Assembly: GCF_009834025.1 (NCBI RefSeq)
Contig: NZ_CP047156.1
Span: 2,356,001-2,420,000, forward strand
Length of the DNA stretch: 64,000 nt
Origin: Epidermidibacterium keratini
GTDB taxonomy: Bacteria; Actinomycetota; Actinomycetes; Mycobacteriales; Antricoccaceae
Direction: 5' to 3'
The translations under genes were made by a program, and so were the position numbers. This document shows, in pieces, positions 8,798-16,829 of this stretch (the first letter of the stretch is position 1; every line of letters begins with the position of its first letter). A model generated the notes under the pieces. That model was given only the letters and a program-made list of their open reading frames with translations. It did not search any database and had not been told where the DNA came from.

Positions 8798-9658
8798 CTA
8801 CCGAGCCACGAACCGCACGGTGTCTCCTGGTCGTGCCTGGGCGAGCCGGTCGAGCGCGGACCGGCGTACCACGGCAATGACCGGGTAGCCGCCGGTCGTG
8901 GGCTGGTCGGCGAGGAACACCACTGGCGTTCCGGCCGGCGGGATCTGGACGGCGCCCTGCATCAGCCCTTCGCTCGGCAGCTCGTCGGTGATCCGGCGGC
9001 TCAGCGTGGGGCCGTCGAGGCGTACGCCGACGCGGTCGGAGTCGAAGGTGACGGCGTACTCGGCGGTGCTGAAGATCGCCCATGCGTCGTCGGTGAACCA
9101 GTCGATGCGCGGGCCCGGGTCAACTCGCAGCTCGATCCGCGGTGACGGATCGATGAAGGGAAAGATGTCAATGCCTGCAGGCGGTCTTGCTGGTGTAGCG
9201 CCGACCGGGAGGACATCGCCGGCGGTGAGCTCGGGCGGGCCGATTCGTCCGAGGATGTCGCGTGAGCGCGAGCCCAGCACCGGCTCGACCGCGATGCCAC
9301 CGCGTACGGCGAGGTAGTTGCGCAGCCCGGCCGCAGGCACTCCGATCGCGACCCGGGCGCCAGCCGCGACGAAAAACGCGGTGTGAGAGCCGACCGGCTC
9401 ATCGTCCACTCTCACGTCGACGCGAGGACCAGTGACCGCCATCCAGGTCGCGTGGTCGCTCGTGAGCACCAGCCCGCCGAGCGTGAGCTCGAGGCAGGCC
9501 GAGCCGGCGTCGTTGCCGACGATGCGGTTGGCCAACGAGTACGCCGCGCGGTCGGCGGCGCCCGAGCGACCCACGCCGAGCTCTGCCAGCCCGGGCCGTC
9601 CTTCGTCCTGGACGGTTGTGCGCCCACCCGGCGCCTCCACCCGCAGCGACCGCGTCAT
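8798..9658 (-). CDS. pxpC: 5-oxoprolinase subunit C (biotin-dependent carboxyltransferase family)
   Basis: About 286 aa of the PxpC/KipA (YbgK) family, opening with GGRTTVQDEGRPGLAELGV and ending with the TGGYPVIAVV region. PxpABC together hydrolyse 5-oxoproline (pyroglutamate) to glutamate using ATP. The start codon ATG at 9658 overlaps the stop of pxpB as ATGA. Gene order on the minus strand is DUF1989, pxpA, pxpB, pxpC. Confidence 0.9.
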   Translation of the reverse strand: MTRSLRVEAPGGRTTVQDEGRPGLAELGVGRSGAADRAAYSLANRIVGNDAGSACLELTLGGLVLTSDHATWMAVTGPRVDVRVDDEPVGSHTAFFVAAGARVAIGVPAAGLRNYLAVRGGIAVEPVLGSRSRDILGRIGPPELTAGDVLPVGATPARPPAGIDIFPFIDPSPRIELRVDPGPRIDWFTDDAWAIFSTAEYAVTFDSDRVGVRLDGPTLSRRITDELPSEGLMQGAVQIPPAGTPVVFLADQPTTGGYPVIAVVRRSALDRLAQARPGDTVRFVAR

Positions 9659-10278
9659 CGGTCGACCGCCTGGAAACGCACCTGCATTCCGGGGCGCAGC
9701 AGCGACGGCTCGGCTCGATCGAGATCCCACAGTGGCGCGTCGCTACGGCCAAGCAGCTGCCAGCCGCCGGGGGAGTCGTGCGGGTAGACCGCGGTGAACG
9801 GACCGGCCATCGCGACCGAGCCGCGTGGCACTTTGGTGCGAGGGCTCGGGCGGCGCGGCATGTGTAGGCGCTCGTCGAGCCCGGTCAGATAAGCGAAGCC
9901 GGGCGCGAAGCCGAGGAAGGCGACGGTGTACGTCGTGGAGCTGTGCACCTCGATGACCTCATCGACCGACATCCCAGTCATATCAGCGACATCGGCGAGG
10001 TCTTCACCGTCGTATACGACCTCGATCGTGGCCTCGCCTGCGTCTTCGTGTTCGTGTTCGTCGGGTTCGATCGCACGCAGCGCAGGCAGCGCGGTCTGCA
10101 GCAAGGCCGGTTGGGTGAAGGTGACGAGCACGGTGCGTGAGGCGGGGACGACGTCCTCGACGCCGTCCAGCCCGAGTTCCTTGACCGAGGTGTAGACGCC
10201 GAGTGACTCGGCGACCGAGGCGGTCTGCAGCAGTACGGCGCGCTCGCCGTACGGCAGCACACTGACGGTCTCGCTCAA
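9655..10278 (-). CDS. pxpB: 5-oxoprolinase subunit B (KipI/PxpB family)
   Basis: About 207 aa with the PxpB signature FLGFAPGFAYLTGL and the following PRRPSPRTKVPRGSVAMAG. The start is taken as TTG 10278, which overlaps the pxpA stop as TTGA and leaves the normal N-terminus (SETVSVLPYGERAVLL). An acidic insert rich in Glu/Asp/His near residue 75 is not typical of the family and is probably a loop. It pairs with PxpC to form the ATP-dependent half of 5-oxoprolinase. Confidence 0.9.
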   Translation of the reverse strand: MSETVSVLPYGERAVLLQTASVAESLGVYTSVKELGLDGVEDVVPASRTVLVTFTQPALLQTALPALRAIEPDEHEHEDAGEATIEVVYDGEDLADVADMTGMSVDEVIEVHSSTTYTVAFLGFAPGFAYLTGLDERLHMPRRPSPRTKVPRGSVAMAGPFTAVYPHDSPGGWQLLGRSDAPLWDLDRAEPSLLRPGMQVRFQAVDR

Positions 10279-11033
10279 GCGAACGCCTTCACGGTGACCG
10301 AGGCGTCGCCAAGGGCATCGCGCACCGCCTGCGCGACCGCGACCGCCTTCGGGTTGTCGCCGTGCACGCACACCGAGTCCGGCTGGACGTCGAGCACCGA
10401 GCCATCGATCGCGACGATCGTGCCCTCGGTCGCCATCTTCACGACGCGGGCAGCGATCTCCTCGGGATCGTGCAGCACCGAGTCCGGACGCGAGCGCGTG
10501 GCAAGCGTGCCGTCGGGCAGGTAGGCGCGGTCGGCGAACGCCTCATGTTTAGTGCTCAGCCCGGCATCGCGTGCCATCTCCAGCCACACAGCGCTGGGGA
10601 GGCCGAGCACGGGTACGCCGGCGCCCCAGTCGGTCAGGGCATCGACGACGGCGCGGGCCTGCGCCTCGTGAGTGACGATCGTGTTGTAGAGCGCGCCGTG
10701 TGGTTTGACGTAGCGCACCGTCGTACCGGCCGATCGGGCGATGCCCTCGAGCGCGCACAGTTGGTACAGCACATCAGCGCGCAACTCGTCGGGCTCGACA
10801 TCGACGAACCGCCGGCCAAACCCGACCAGGTCGCGGTAGGCGACATGGGCGCCGACCGAGACGCCGCGCTCAGCCGCCGTCTGGCAGACCCGCCGCATCG
10901 TGCGCGGGTCACCGGCGTGAAAACCGCAGGCGACATTCGCCGACGTGACGATCTGCAGCAGACCGTCGTCGTCGGTCTTGGACCACGTGCCGAATCCTTC
11001 GCCCATATCGGCGTTGAGGTCGATGGAGTTCAT
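10275..11033 (-). CDS. pxpA: 5-oxoprolinase subunit A (LamB/YcsF family)
   Basis: A 252-aa LamB/YcsF protein starting MNSIDLNADMGEGFG, with NVACGFHAGDP and VKPHGALYN, the conserved motifs of PxpA. It opens the lactam ring together with PxpBC. It starts one base after the upstream DUF1989 gene ends, so the four genes form a tightly packed operon. Confidence 0.93.
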   Translation of the reverse strand: MNSIDLNADMGEGFGTWSKTDDDGLLQIVTSANVACGFHAGDPRTMRRVCQTAAERGVSVGAHVAYRDLVGFGRRFVDVEPDELRADVLYQLCALEGIARSAGTTVRYVKPHGALYNTIVTHEAQARAVVDALTDWGAGVPVLGLPSAVWLEMARDAGLSTKHEAFADRAYLPDGTLATRSRPDSVLHDPEEIAARVVKMATEGTIVAIDGSVLDVQPDSVCVHGDNPKAVAVAQAVRDALGDASVTVKAFA

Positions 11034-11034
11034 G

Positions 11035-11928
11035 TCACTCACCCTGCCCGCGTTCGGCGTACTCGACAACTCCTGATCCTGGCGAGCCGGTTGTCTCGGT
11101 GGCCCAGGTCGTCGGACGCATGCCGTTGAGGCCGCCGTACGCCGGGGATACCGGTGGCGTCCAACCCTCAAGAGATGACGGGTCGGGCTTCAACACCTGG
11201 ACCCGCATGGGCCGGCACACGTCAATCGGGTCGCGAGCACCCGGGCCCCACATCGGGATCGACAGGTCGCCGCCCGGACAGGTCGACAGCGCACACAGGA
11301 GGTCGATCTCGGCGAAGAACTCGAAGTAGTCGCCCTCCTGCGCGGGGCAGGTTTTCATGAAGTACTGGTCGGAGTCGTTAAGGCCGGTGACCTGAAAGAC
11401 GTTGAGTACGTCGTGCACGTCGCGCTCGTCGAGACCATACGGCGCGACTGCGCGCACCAGGTTGCTGTGGCAGTGGAAGTCGAAGTCGAGATCGGTCAGC
11501 AGCCGGTTGGTGTAAGGGTCACACCGCGTCCCGAGCAGGTCGTGCACGCGACCGCCGTCGGAGTCGACGCCGTAGTCGTGCAGCGAGTCACCGGTGATGG
11601 TGACCAGCGGACGCAGATAGGGAAGCGTCGACCACAGTCGGTCGTAGGTGGTCACGTGTGCGGCATGCAGCTGCCGGGTCTTCGCCGCCCACATCCGCTC
11701 GCGCGGGTTGTGCCGGTTCCAGATGTTCAGGTCGCCGACCTGCGGACCCATCGAAACGATGCGGCATAGCGAGCCTTGCGGCACCTCCCACGCCTGACCG
11801 CTGCGGATCGGCAGGACGAACTCCGTCGTGAGTTCGGTTGGACCGTCGGCGATCCGGCGGTAGAGCTCTTTGTCTACATCGAGCGGTCCGCCCGGCATTG
11901 CCTGATAGGCGGCGTCAGTCTGCGCCAT
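11035..11928 (-). CDS. DUF1989 (urea-carboxylase-associated type) protein
   Basis: A 297-aa DUF1989 protein. Conserved features include VGDLNIWNRHNPRERMW near residue 65 and a later cysteine- and histidine-containing region (DFHCHSNL, then LLCALSTCPGGD). Members usually sit next to urea carboxylase/allophanate hydrolase genes and have no firm activity. Here the family is first in the pxp operon, pointing to a role in 5-oxoproline or a related amide pathway. That role is inferred from position. Confidence 0.8.
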   Translation of the reverse strand: MAQTDAAYQAMPGGPLDVDKELYRRIADGPTELTTEFVLPIRSGQAWEVPQGSLCRIVSMGPQVGDLNIWNRHNPRERMWAAKTRQLHAAHVTTYDRLWSTLPYLRPLVTITGDSLHDYGVDSDGGRVHDLLGTRCDPYTNRLLTDLDFDFHCHSNLVRAVAPYGLDERDVHDVLNVFQVTGLNDSDQYFMKTCPAQEGDYFEFFAEIDLLCALSTCPGGDLSIPMWGPGARDPIDVCRPMRVQVLKPDPSSLEGWTPPVSPAYGGLNGMRPTTWATETTGSPGSGVVEYAERGQGE

Positions 11929-11945
11929 GGTGCTCCAATCTCGGT

Positions 11946-12620
11946 TCAGGTGGCGATGTGTCGGCGTACTGCGCCGAGTACGACGTTTTCGGAGTCGTCG
12001 AGATAGACCCGCAGTGCGGCGCGTGCGTCGGTAGCGAAGCCGGACTGCAGCAGGTCGTTGATGTGCCGGTCGCGCTCGATCCACGGCGCCTGAAACTGGC
12101 CTTCGTCTGGCATCGGTGCGAATGCCAGGCGCAGTCGACTGAGTACGGAGTCGATGCAGGCATCTAGCGTGGGGCTACTCAGCGAGCCAACGAGCGCAAG
12201 GTGAAATCGCAGGCTTGCGGTGCCGACATCGTTCCAGCGCTCGGCGTCGCGTGCCGCTTCGGCGGCGCAGACCGCCCGCTCGATCGCCACCAGGTGCTCG
12301 GCACTCGCCTGGTTGATCTGCTCGATTGCCCGCAGCTCCAAGGCGCGGCGCACCGTGTAGATATCGCGCACGTCGTCGCCGCTGACTCGGCGAACCACGG
12401 TTCCCTTGTGCCGGCGGTGTTCGGTCAAACCCTGCGATTGCAGCAGGCGAAATGCCTCTCGCACGGTGTTGCGCGAAACCCCGTAGCTGCTCGCGAGCGC
12501 GGTGTCTCGTAGCGGAGCCCCAGGCAGCAGATGCCCGCTCAGCATGTCGTCGCGCACCTCGGCCGCGATGCGATCGGACGCGGCCTGGGTCGCTTCGGCG
12601 GACTCATCGGTGCTCGTCAT
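11946..12620 (-). CDS. GntR/FCD-family regulator of the pxp and ABC-importer genes
   Basis: A 224-aa regulator. The N-terminal winged helix contains ASSYGVSRNTVREAFRLL; the C-terminal half is an FCD effector domain (RRALELRAIEQ, histidine-containing FHLALVGSLSS). It is co-directional with the pxp operon, 17 bases upstream of the DUF1989 gene, and divergent from the ABC importer. It probably controls both directions and itself, since a GTTCAACAAA element overlaps its own promoter and another precedes the importer. The ligand is likely an amino acid derivative such as 5-oxoproline, which is inference. Confidence 0.85.
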   Translation of the reverse strand: MTSTDESAEATQAASDRIAAEVRDDMLSGHLLPGAPLRDTALASSYGVSRNTVREAFRLLQSQGLTEHRRHKGTVVRRVSGDDVRDIYTVRRALELRAIEQINQASAEHLVAIERAVCAAEAARDAERWNDVGTASLRFHLALVGSLSSPTLDACIDSVLSRLRLAFAPMPDEGQFQAPWIERDRHINDLLQSGFATDARAALRVYLDDSENVVLGAVRRHIAT

Positions 12621-12626
12621 GCATGC

Positions 12627-12654
12627 ACTATAGGCACGATCTATCGTTCAACAA
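12627..12654 (-). promoter_or_regulatory. Putative leaderless promoter of the GntR gene
   Basis: On the minus strand TTGTTG (12649-12654) and TATAGT (12627-12632) are separated by 16 bases. Six bases follow the -10 box before the ATG at 12620, so transcription would begin on the start codon. The -35 box overlaps one copy of the GTTCAACAAA element, which suggests autoregulation. Confidence 0.5.
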
Positions 12655-12655
12655 A
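12646..12655 (+). promoter_or_regulatory. GntR operator candidate, copy 1
   Basis: GTTCAACAAA matches ten bases of the palindrome at 12741-12751. It overlaps the -35 region of the GntR promoter. Confidence 0.4.
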
Positions 12656-12740
12656 ATCTAAGACGCAAGGTCAGTGAAGAAAGTCCAGCCGAACGAGATG
12701 TCAATGAAATTAGTGAAGTAGATCTAGGACTTGACGAAAG

Positions 12741-12751
12741 TTGTTCAACAA
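12741..12751. promoter_or_regulatory. GntR operator candidate, copy 2 (perfect palindrome)
   Basis: TTGTTCAACAA is a perfect odd palindrome centred on C12746. It lies 36 bases upstream of the importer start and just downstream of a TTGACG hexamer (12731-12736). Short TTGT-N-ACAA palindromes of this type are usual for GntR/FCD regulators. Confidence 0.5.
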
Positions 12752-12787
12752 ACGAGAGTGAACCAACCAGATTCGAGAAGGTGTGCC

Positions 12788-15202
12788 ATGCGTTCGATGT
12801 CCCGCGTTGCCGGGTACGCCGGCCTGCTGTTCCTTGTTGTGTTCCTGTCATCGTGCTCATCTGCAGCTAGCAGCGCGCTGATCGACGACGGACGCCTCAC
12901 GGTCGGATCGGATTTGACCTATCCGCCGTACGCCTACCTCGACGGCGACAAGCCGGCCGGCTTCGACCCCGAGTTCGCGACCGCGGTCGCCGACGAGATG
13001 GGTCTCGAGGTGAGCTTCAAGGACACTCGGTTCGAGCAGCTGATCAACGGCGTCAAGGCGCGGCAGTTCGACATGATCGCCTCGGCGCTCTACGTCACCG
13101 AGGAACGCGCCAAGTCGGTCATCTTCGTCCCGTACTTCACGACGGGCAACTCGATCGTCGCGCCAGCGACCGGCGGCTATGCACCGTCGACACCCATCGA
13201 TCTGTGCGGACGCGCGGTCGCCGTCATCAAAGGCGGGCAGGTCGTCCAGCAGCTACGGGAGGAGGCGAGCGCCGAATGTGAGGCCGCGGGCCAGCCGGCG
13301 ATCGACGTGCGGGAGTTCACCACGGATCCGGAGGGTACGTCGGCGCTGCGTTCCGGGCAGGTCGCTGCCCAGGTGACCGACGCAGCGGTCGCCAAGACGC
13401 TCACCGACGAGTCCGGTGGCGCGCTGGCGATCACGAGCGCTGAGCTGATCTACCCCGTGCCCGTGGGACTTGCAGTCAACAACGACAACGCGGCGCTGGC
13501 CAAGGACATCAATGACGCCATCGCCAAGCTAGAGGATTCCGGGCAGTACGAGGAGCTGCTGACGAAGTACAACCTCCAGCCCGTTGACCAGCAGCTCGTC
13601 GACGAAGCGCTGGGGTCGGAGGCGCAGTCGCAGAAGGCCGCGCTCAGCGGTGCCGGCGGCGACTCGAGTGGCAGCTCGTACGACTGGGCGTACATGTTCT
13701 CGCTCTTCGGCAACGGTGACCTGTGGATGGCGGCGCTCGTCGTTGTGGCACTGTCGGTCTCGGTGTGGGTGATATCCACCTTCCTGGGACTGTTCGTCGC
13801 TCTCGCCAAGCAGTCGCCCCGGCGCTGGGTGCGGACTTTCTTCGGCATATATGTCTGGTTTTTCCGGTCGCTGCCGCTGCTGGTGCTGCTGATCTTCGTT
13901 TACAACGCGCCCCAGATCTTCCCGGGACTGCGCTCGATTGTGGGCAACCCGTTTGTCGCCGGGCTGATTGCGATGGTGCTGAGTGAGACGGCATACATCG
14001 CGGAGATTCATCGTGGCGGACTGCTGTCGGTTGGTGAGGATCAACGCGAGGCGGGCCGCGCACTCGGGTTGCGTCACCGCACCGTGATCCGCAGAATCGT
14101 TGTGCCGCAGGCATTTCGGGTCGCGCTGCCGGCGCTCGGCAACGAGTTCGTGACGATCCTGAAGCTCACGTCGTTGGTCTCGGCGATCTCGCTCGCCGAG
14201 CTGCTGTTGGTCGGGCAGCGCTTGTATACGCAGAACTTCAAGGTGCTCGAGACGCTCACCGCGGTGGCTATCTACTACGTCCTGCTGGTCACGATCTTCG
14301 ACCAGCTGCGTAATTGGCTCGAGCGGCGGCTCGATGTCCGCCGGCGCCGCACGCGACTTGTTGACGACCGGGCCGAACACGTCGACGAGGATGAAGCGCT
14401 GCGGGCCGCTCGCGAGCGTGTGCCGCACGAGGGCGACGTGGTATTGCGCATCGCCGATCTTGAGAAGTCCTTTGGCGAAGCCAAAGTTCTCGATGAGGTG
14501 AACCTAGACGTGCATGCCGGGGAGGTCGTCGCGATCATCGGCCCGTCCGGGTCGGGCAAGACGACACTGATCCGGACTATGAACCACCTTGAGTCAGTCG
14601 ACGACGGGCGGGTCGAGCTCGACGGTGAGCTCGTGGGATATCGGATCGATGGCTCAGGGAAGGTCACCGAGCAGCCGGATGCCGCTGTTGCGGCCCAGCG
14701 TCGCCGCGTGGGCATGGTCTTCCAGCGGTTCAACCTGTTCCCGCATATGTCGGTGTTGGACAACCTCACGCTCGCTCCGGTGTCGCTTGGCTTGATGAAC
14801 GAGGGGGAAGCCAAGCGCGAGGCGGAGCGACTGCTGGACAAGGTGGGTATGGCGGCCCATCGCGACAAGTTCCCGTATCAGCTTTCTGGGGGACAGCAAC
14901 AGCGAGTGGCGATCGCTCGGGCACTTGCCATGCAGCCGGAGGTGCTGCTGTTTGACGAGCCGACTTCCGCGCTTGACCCGGAGCTCGTCGGCGAGGTCCT
15001 CGAGGTGATGACCAACCTGGCGCGCGATGGAATGACGATGGTGGTGGTGACGCACGAGATGAAGTTCGCTCGCAAGGTCGCCGACTGGATCGTGTTCATG
15101 GACGGCGGGCGGATCATCGACCAGGGACCGCCGGAGTCGCTGCTGGACGCGTCGAGCAACGAGCGGATCCGCAGCTTCATGCGACGGGTCACCGGCGACT
15201 AG
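12788..15202 (+). CDS. Amino-acid ABC importer with binding protein, permease and ATPase fused in one chain
   Basis: An 804-aa fusion of all three parts of a polar-amino-acid importer. Residues 1-25 form a lipoprotein signal ending in a lipobox (VFLSSC). Residues about 30-280 are a family 3 solute-binding protein (GSDLTYPPYAYLDG). Residues about 310-530 are a GlnP/HisM permease with the EAGRALGLRHRTVIRRI loop. Residues about 550-804 are the ATPase, with GPSGSGKTTL, LSGGQQQRVAIARAL and LLFDEPTSALDPE. ATG 12788 is chosen because the signal peptide begins there and AGAAGG precedes it. Binding-protein/permease fusions are known; a fusion that also includes the ATPase is unusual. Its position opposite pxp genes suggests uptake of 5-oxoproline, glutamate or a related compound. 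Confidence 0.92.
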   Translation: MRSMSRVAGYAGLLFLVVFLSSCSSAASSALIDDGRLTVGSDLTYPPYAYLDGDKPAGFDPEFATAVADEMGLEVSFKDTRFEQLINGVKARQFDMIASALYVTEERAKSVIFVPYFTTGNSIVAPATGGYAPSTPIDLCGRAVAVIKGGQVVQQLREEASAECEAAGQPAIDVREFTTDPEGTSALRSGQVAAQVTDAAVAKTLTDESGGALAITSAELIYPVPVGLAVNNDNAALAKDINDAIAKLEDSGQYEELLTKYNLQPVDQQLVDEALGSEAQSQKAALSGAGGDSSGSSYDWAYMFSLFGNGDLWMAALVVVALSVSVWVISTFLGLFVALAKQSPRRWVRTFFGIYVWFFRSLPLLVLLIFVYNAPQIFPGLRSIVGNPFVAGLIAMVLSETAYIAEIHRGGLLSVGEDQREAGRALGLRHRTVIRRIVVPQAFRVALPALGNEFVTILKLTSLVSAISLAELLLVGQRLYTQNFKVLETLTAVAIYYVLLVTIFDQLRNWLERRLDVRRRRTRLVDDRAEHVDEDEALRAARERVPHEGDVVLRIADLEKSFGEAKVLDEVNLDVHAGEVVAIIGPSGSGKTTLIRTMNHLESVDDGRVELDGELVGYRIDGSGKVTEQPDAAVAAQRRRVGMVFQRFNLFPHMSVLDNLTLAPVSLGLMNEGEAKREAERLLDKVGMAAHRDKFPYQLSGGQQQRVAIARALAMQPEVLLFDEPTSALDPELVGEVLEVMTNLARDGMTMVVVTHEMKFARKVADWIVFMDGGRIIDQGPPESLLDASSNERIRSFMRRVTGD

Positions 15203-15223
15203 TGGCCGTGCCGGCGCGAGGGC

Positions 15224-16366
15224 CTAGCCGGCGAGGTGGCGGCTGATGACCAGTCGCTGGATCTGGTTGGTGCCCTCGAAGATCTGCATCACCTTCGCCT
15301 CGCGCATGTAGCGCTCGACCGGGAAGTCCTTGGTGTAGCCCGCGCCGCCGAGCACCTGTACGGCGTCGGTCGTCACGCGCATCGCGTTGTCGGTTGCGAC
15401 GAGCTTGGCGATCGAGGCTTCCTTGGAGTAGGGGCGGCCGGCGTCCTTGAGCCGCGCCGCCGAGAGGTACGTCGCGCGTGCACTCGTCACGGCCGCCTCC
15501 ATGTCGGCCAGCAGGAACCCGAGGCCCTGGTGGTCGATGATCTTGCGGCCGAAGGTGGTGCGCTCACGCGCGTAGGCGATGGCCGCATCCAGCGCTCCCT
15601 GGGCGAGACCGGTCGCGCACGCGGCGATGCCGAGGCGGCCGGAGTCCAACGCCGCGAGCGCGATCTGCAGCCCCTGGCCCTCCTCTCCGATCAGTCGTGA
15701 TGCCGGCACCCGCGCGCTATCGAAGCGCATCGTCGCGGTCGTCGAGCTCATCAGGCCCATCTTGTCCTCGGGCTTGTCTGCGCTCAGGCCGGAAGTGTCG
15801 GCCAGGACCGAGAAGCAGGAGATCCCGCGGGTGCGGTCGTCAGAGGTGCGTGCCATCGTCGTGTAGTAGTCGGCCTGCCCGCCGTGCGTGGTCCACGCCT
15901 TCGCGCCGCTGACGGCGTACTCGTCGCCATCGCGCACGGCGCGGGTGATCATCGCCGCCGGATCGGAGCCAGCGTGTGGTTCGGACAGGCAGTAGGCGCC
16001 GAGCAGCTGGCCGCCGAGCATGTCCGGCAGCCACTGCTCGCGCTGCTCGTCGGTGCCGAAGTTGGCGACGGCGAAGCACGACAGTGCATGCACGCTGACG
16101 CCCACCGCGACCGCCGACCAGCGTGCGGCGATCTCCTCGAGCACCTGCAGGTAGACCTCGTAGGGCTGCTCGCCGCCGCCGTACTGCTCGGGATAGGGCA
16201 GCCCGAGCAACCCGGCCTCGCCCAGCCCGGTGAAGACCTCGCGGGGGAAGCGGCCTTCGCGCTCGTACGCCGCTGCCTTCGGCAGGAGCTCCTTGTCGGC
16301 GATGTCGCGGGTCAGCTCGATCAGGTCGGCGGCTTCTTCGGTCGGCATGAACCGCTGCACAGGCAC
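15224..16366 (-). CDS. Acyl-CoA dehydrogenase
   Basis: A 380-aa FAD-dependent acyl-CoA dehydrogenase with all three domains. Visible motifs are YCLSEPHAGSDPA, RTTFGRKIIDHQGLGF and the C-terminal catalytic-glutamate segment MQIFEGTNQIQR. It introduces the alpha-beta double bond in acyl-CoA breakdown and passes electrons to ETF. Chain-length preference cannot be read. It is convergent with the ABC importer and divergent from the LAL regulator. Confidence 0.92.
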   Translation of the reverse strand: MPVQRFMPTEEAADLIELTRDIADKELLPKAAAYEREGRFPREVFTGLGEAGLLGLPYPEQYGGGEQPYEVYLQVLEEIAARWSAVAVGVSVHALSCFAVANFGTDEQREQWLPDMLGGQLLGAYCLSEPHAGSDPAAMITRAVRDGDEYAVSGAKAWTTHGGQADYYTTMARTSDDRTRGISCFSVLADTSGLSADKPEDKMGLMSSTTATMRFDSARVPASRLIGEEGQGLQIALAALDSGRLGIAACATGLAQGALDAAIAYARERTTFGRKIIDHQGLGFLLADMEAAVTSARATYLSAARLKDAGRPYSKEASIAKLVATDNAMRVTTDAVQVLGGAGYTKDFPVERYMREAKVMQIFEGTNQIQRLVISRHLAG

Positions 16367-16386
16367 GGGGCCCCCAGGAGGATTTC

Positions 16387-16404
16387 AGTTAGTGACGGTT
16401 AACT
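16387..16404. promoter_or_regulatory. Inverted repeat, candidate operator of the acyl-CoA dehydrogenase gene
   Basis: AGTTA and TAACT flank an 8-base spacer, 20-38 bases upstream of the minus-strand gene start at 16366. The position and size suit a TetR-type fatty-acid regulator, but no regulator is adjacent. Confidence 0.25.
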
Positions 16405-16448
16405 AGGACATCATAGTTGTCCGATAGAGCATCGTCACGAACGAATGG

Positions 16449-16480
16449 CCGCGCTTCCCGGCCGTCGCCGGGAAGCGCGG
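16449..16480. repeat. Perfect 13-bp stem with 6-base loop
   Basis: CCGCGCTTCCCGG pairs exactly with CCGGGAAGCGCGG around the loop CCGTCG. There is no T-tract on either side and no gene ends here, so it is not an ordinary terminator; a dispersed palindromic element or a 5'-leader structure fits better. Confidence 0.6.
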
Positions 16481-16829
16481 GACTCCCGGTCACCGCCATT
16501 TCTGGAAGCGCCTTTCGGCGGCCCTGGCGCCGCGAGGCGGGGACTGCTTACCCGGATCTCGCGCGCATCAGTGGCGTGGTGATCGCGTCCGCCGTCGGGG
16601 GTGCAACGAACGCGACTGGCGCCATCCAGAGCCGTCACCGTGGGAATCGAGGCGCCCTCGGGCGGGCGGCCGGGAGTCTCTTTCAGTGTGCGCCGCGCTC
16701 GCCGATCGGCATACCGGGAACACCCTGTGGTTAGTAACAGAAACCTCACATCGGCATGAGCGAAGGTAGCGTGACGGGTCATAGGCTGAGCGACGAATGG
16801 GGGTCTGACCACTGGGGTAAGGGGCGCGG

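Larger units (their letters stand above)
16367..16829. other. 463-base intergenic region between divergent genes
   Basis: No credible gene was found. It holds a short inverted repeat at 16387-16404 near the acyl-CoA dehydrogenase start and a strong 13-bp hairpin at 16449-16480. The remainder must contain the LAL regulator promoter, but no convincing -35/-10 pair stands out. Sequence directly before 16830 (AAGGGG) can serve as its ribosome-binding site. Confidence 0.5.
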
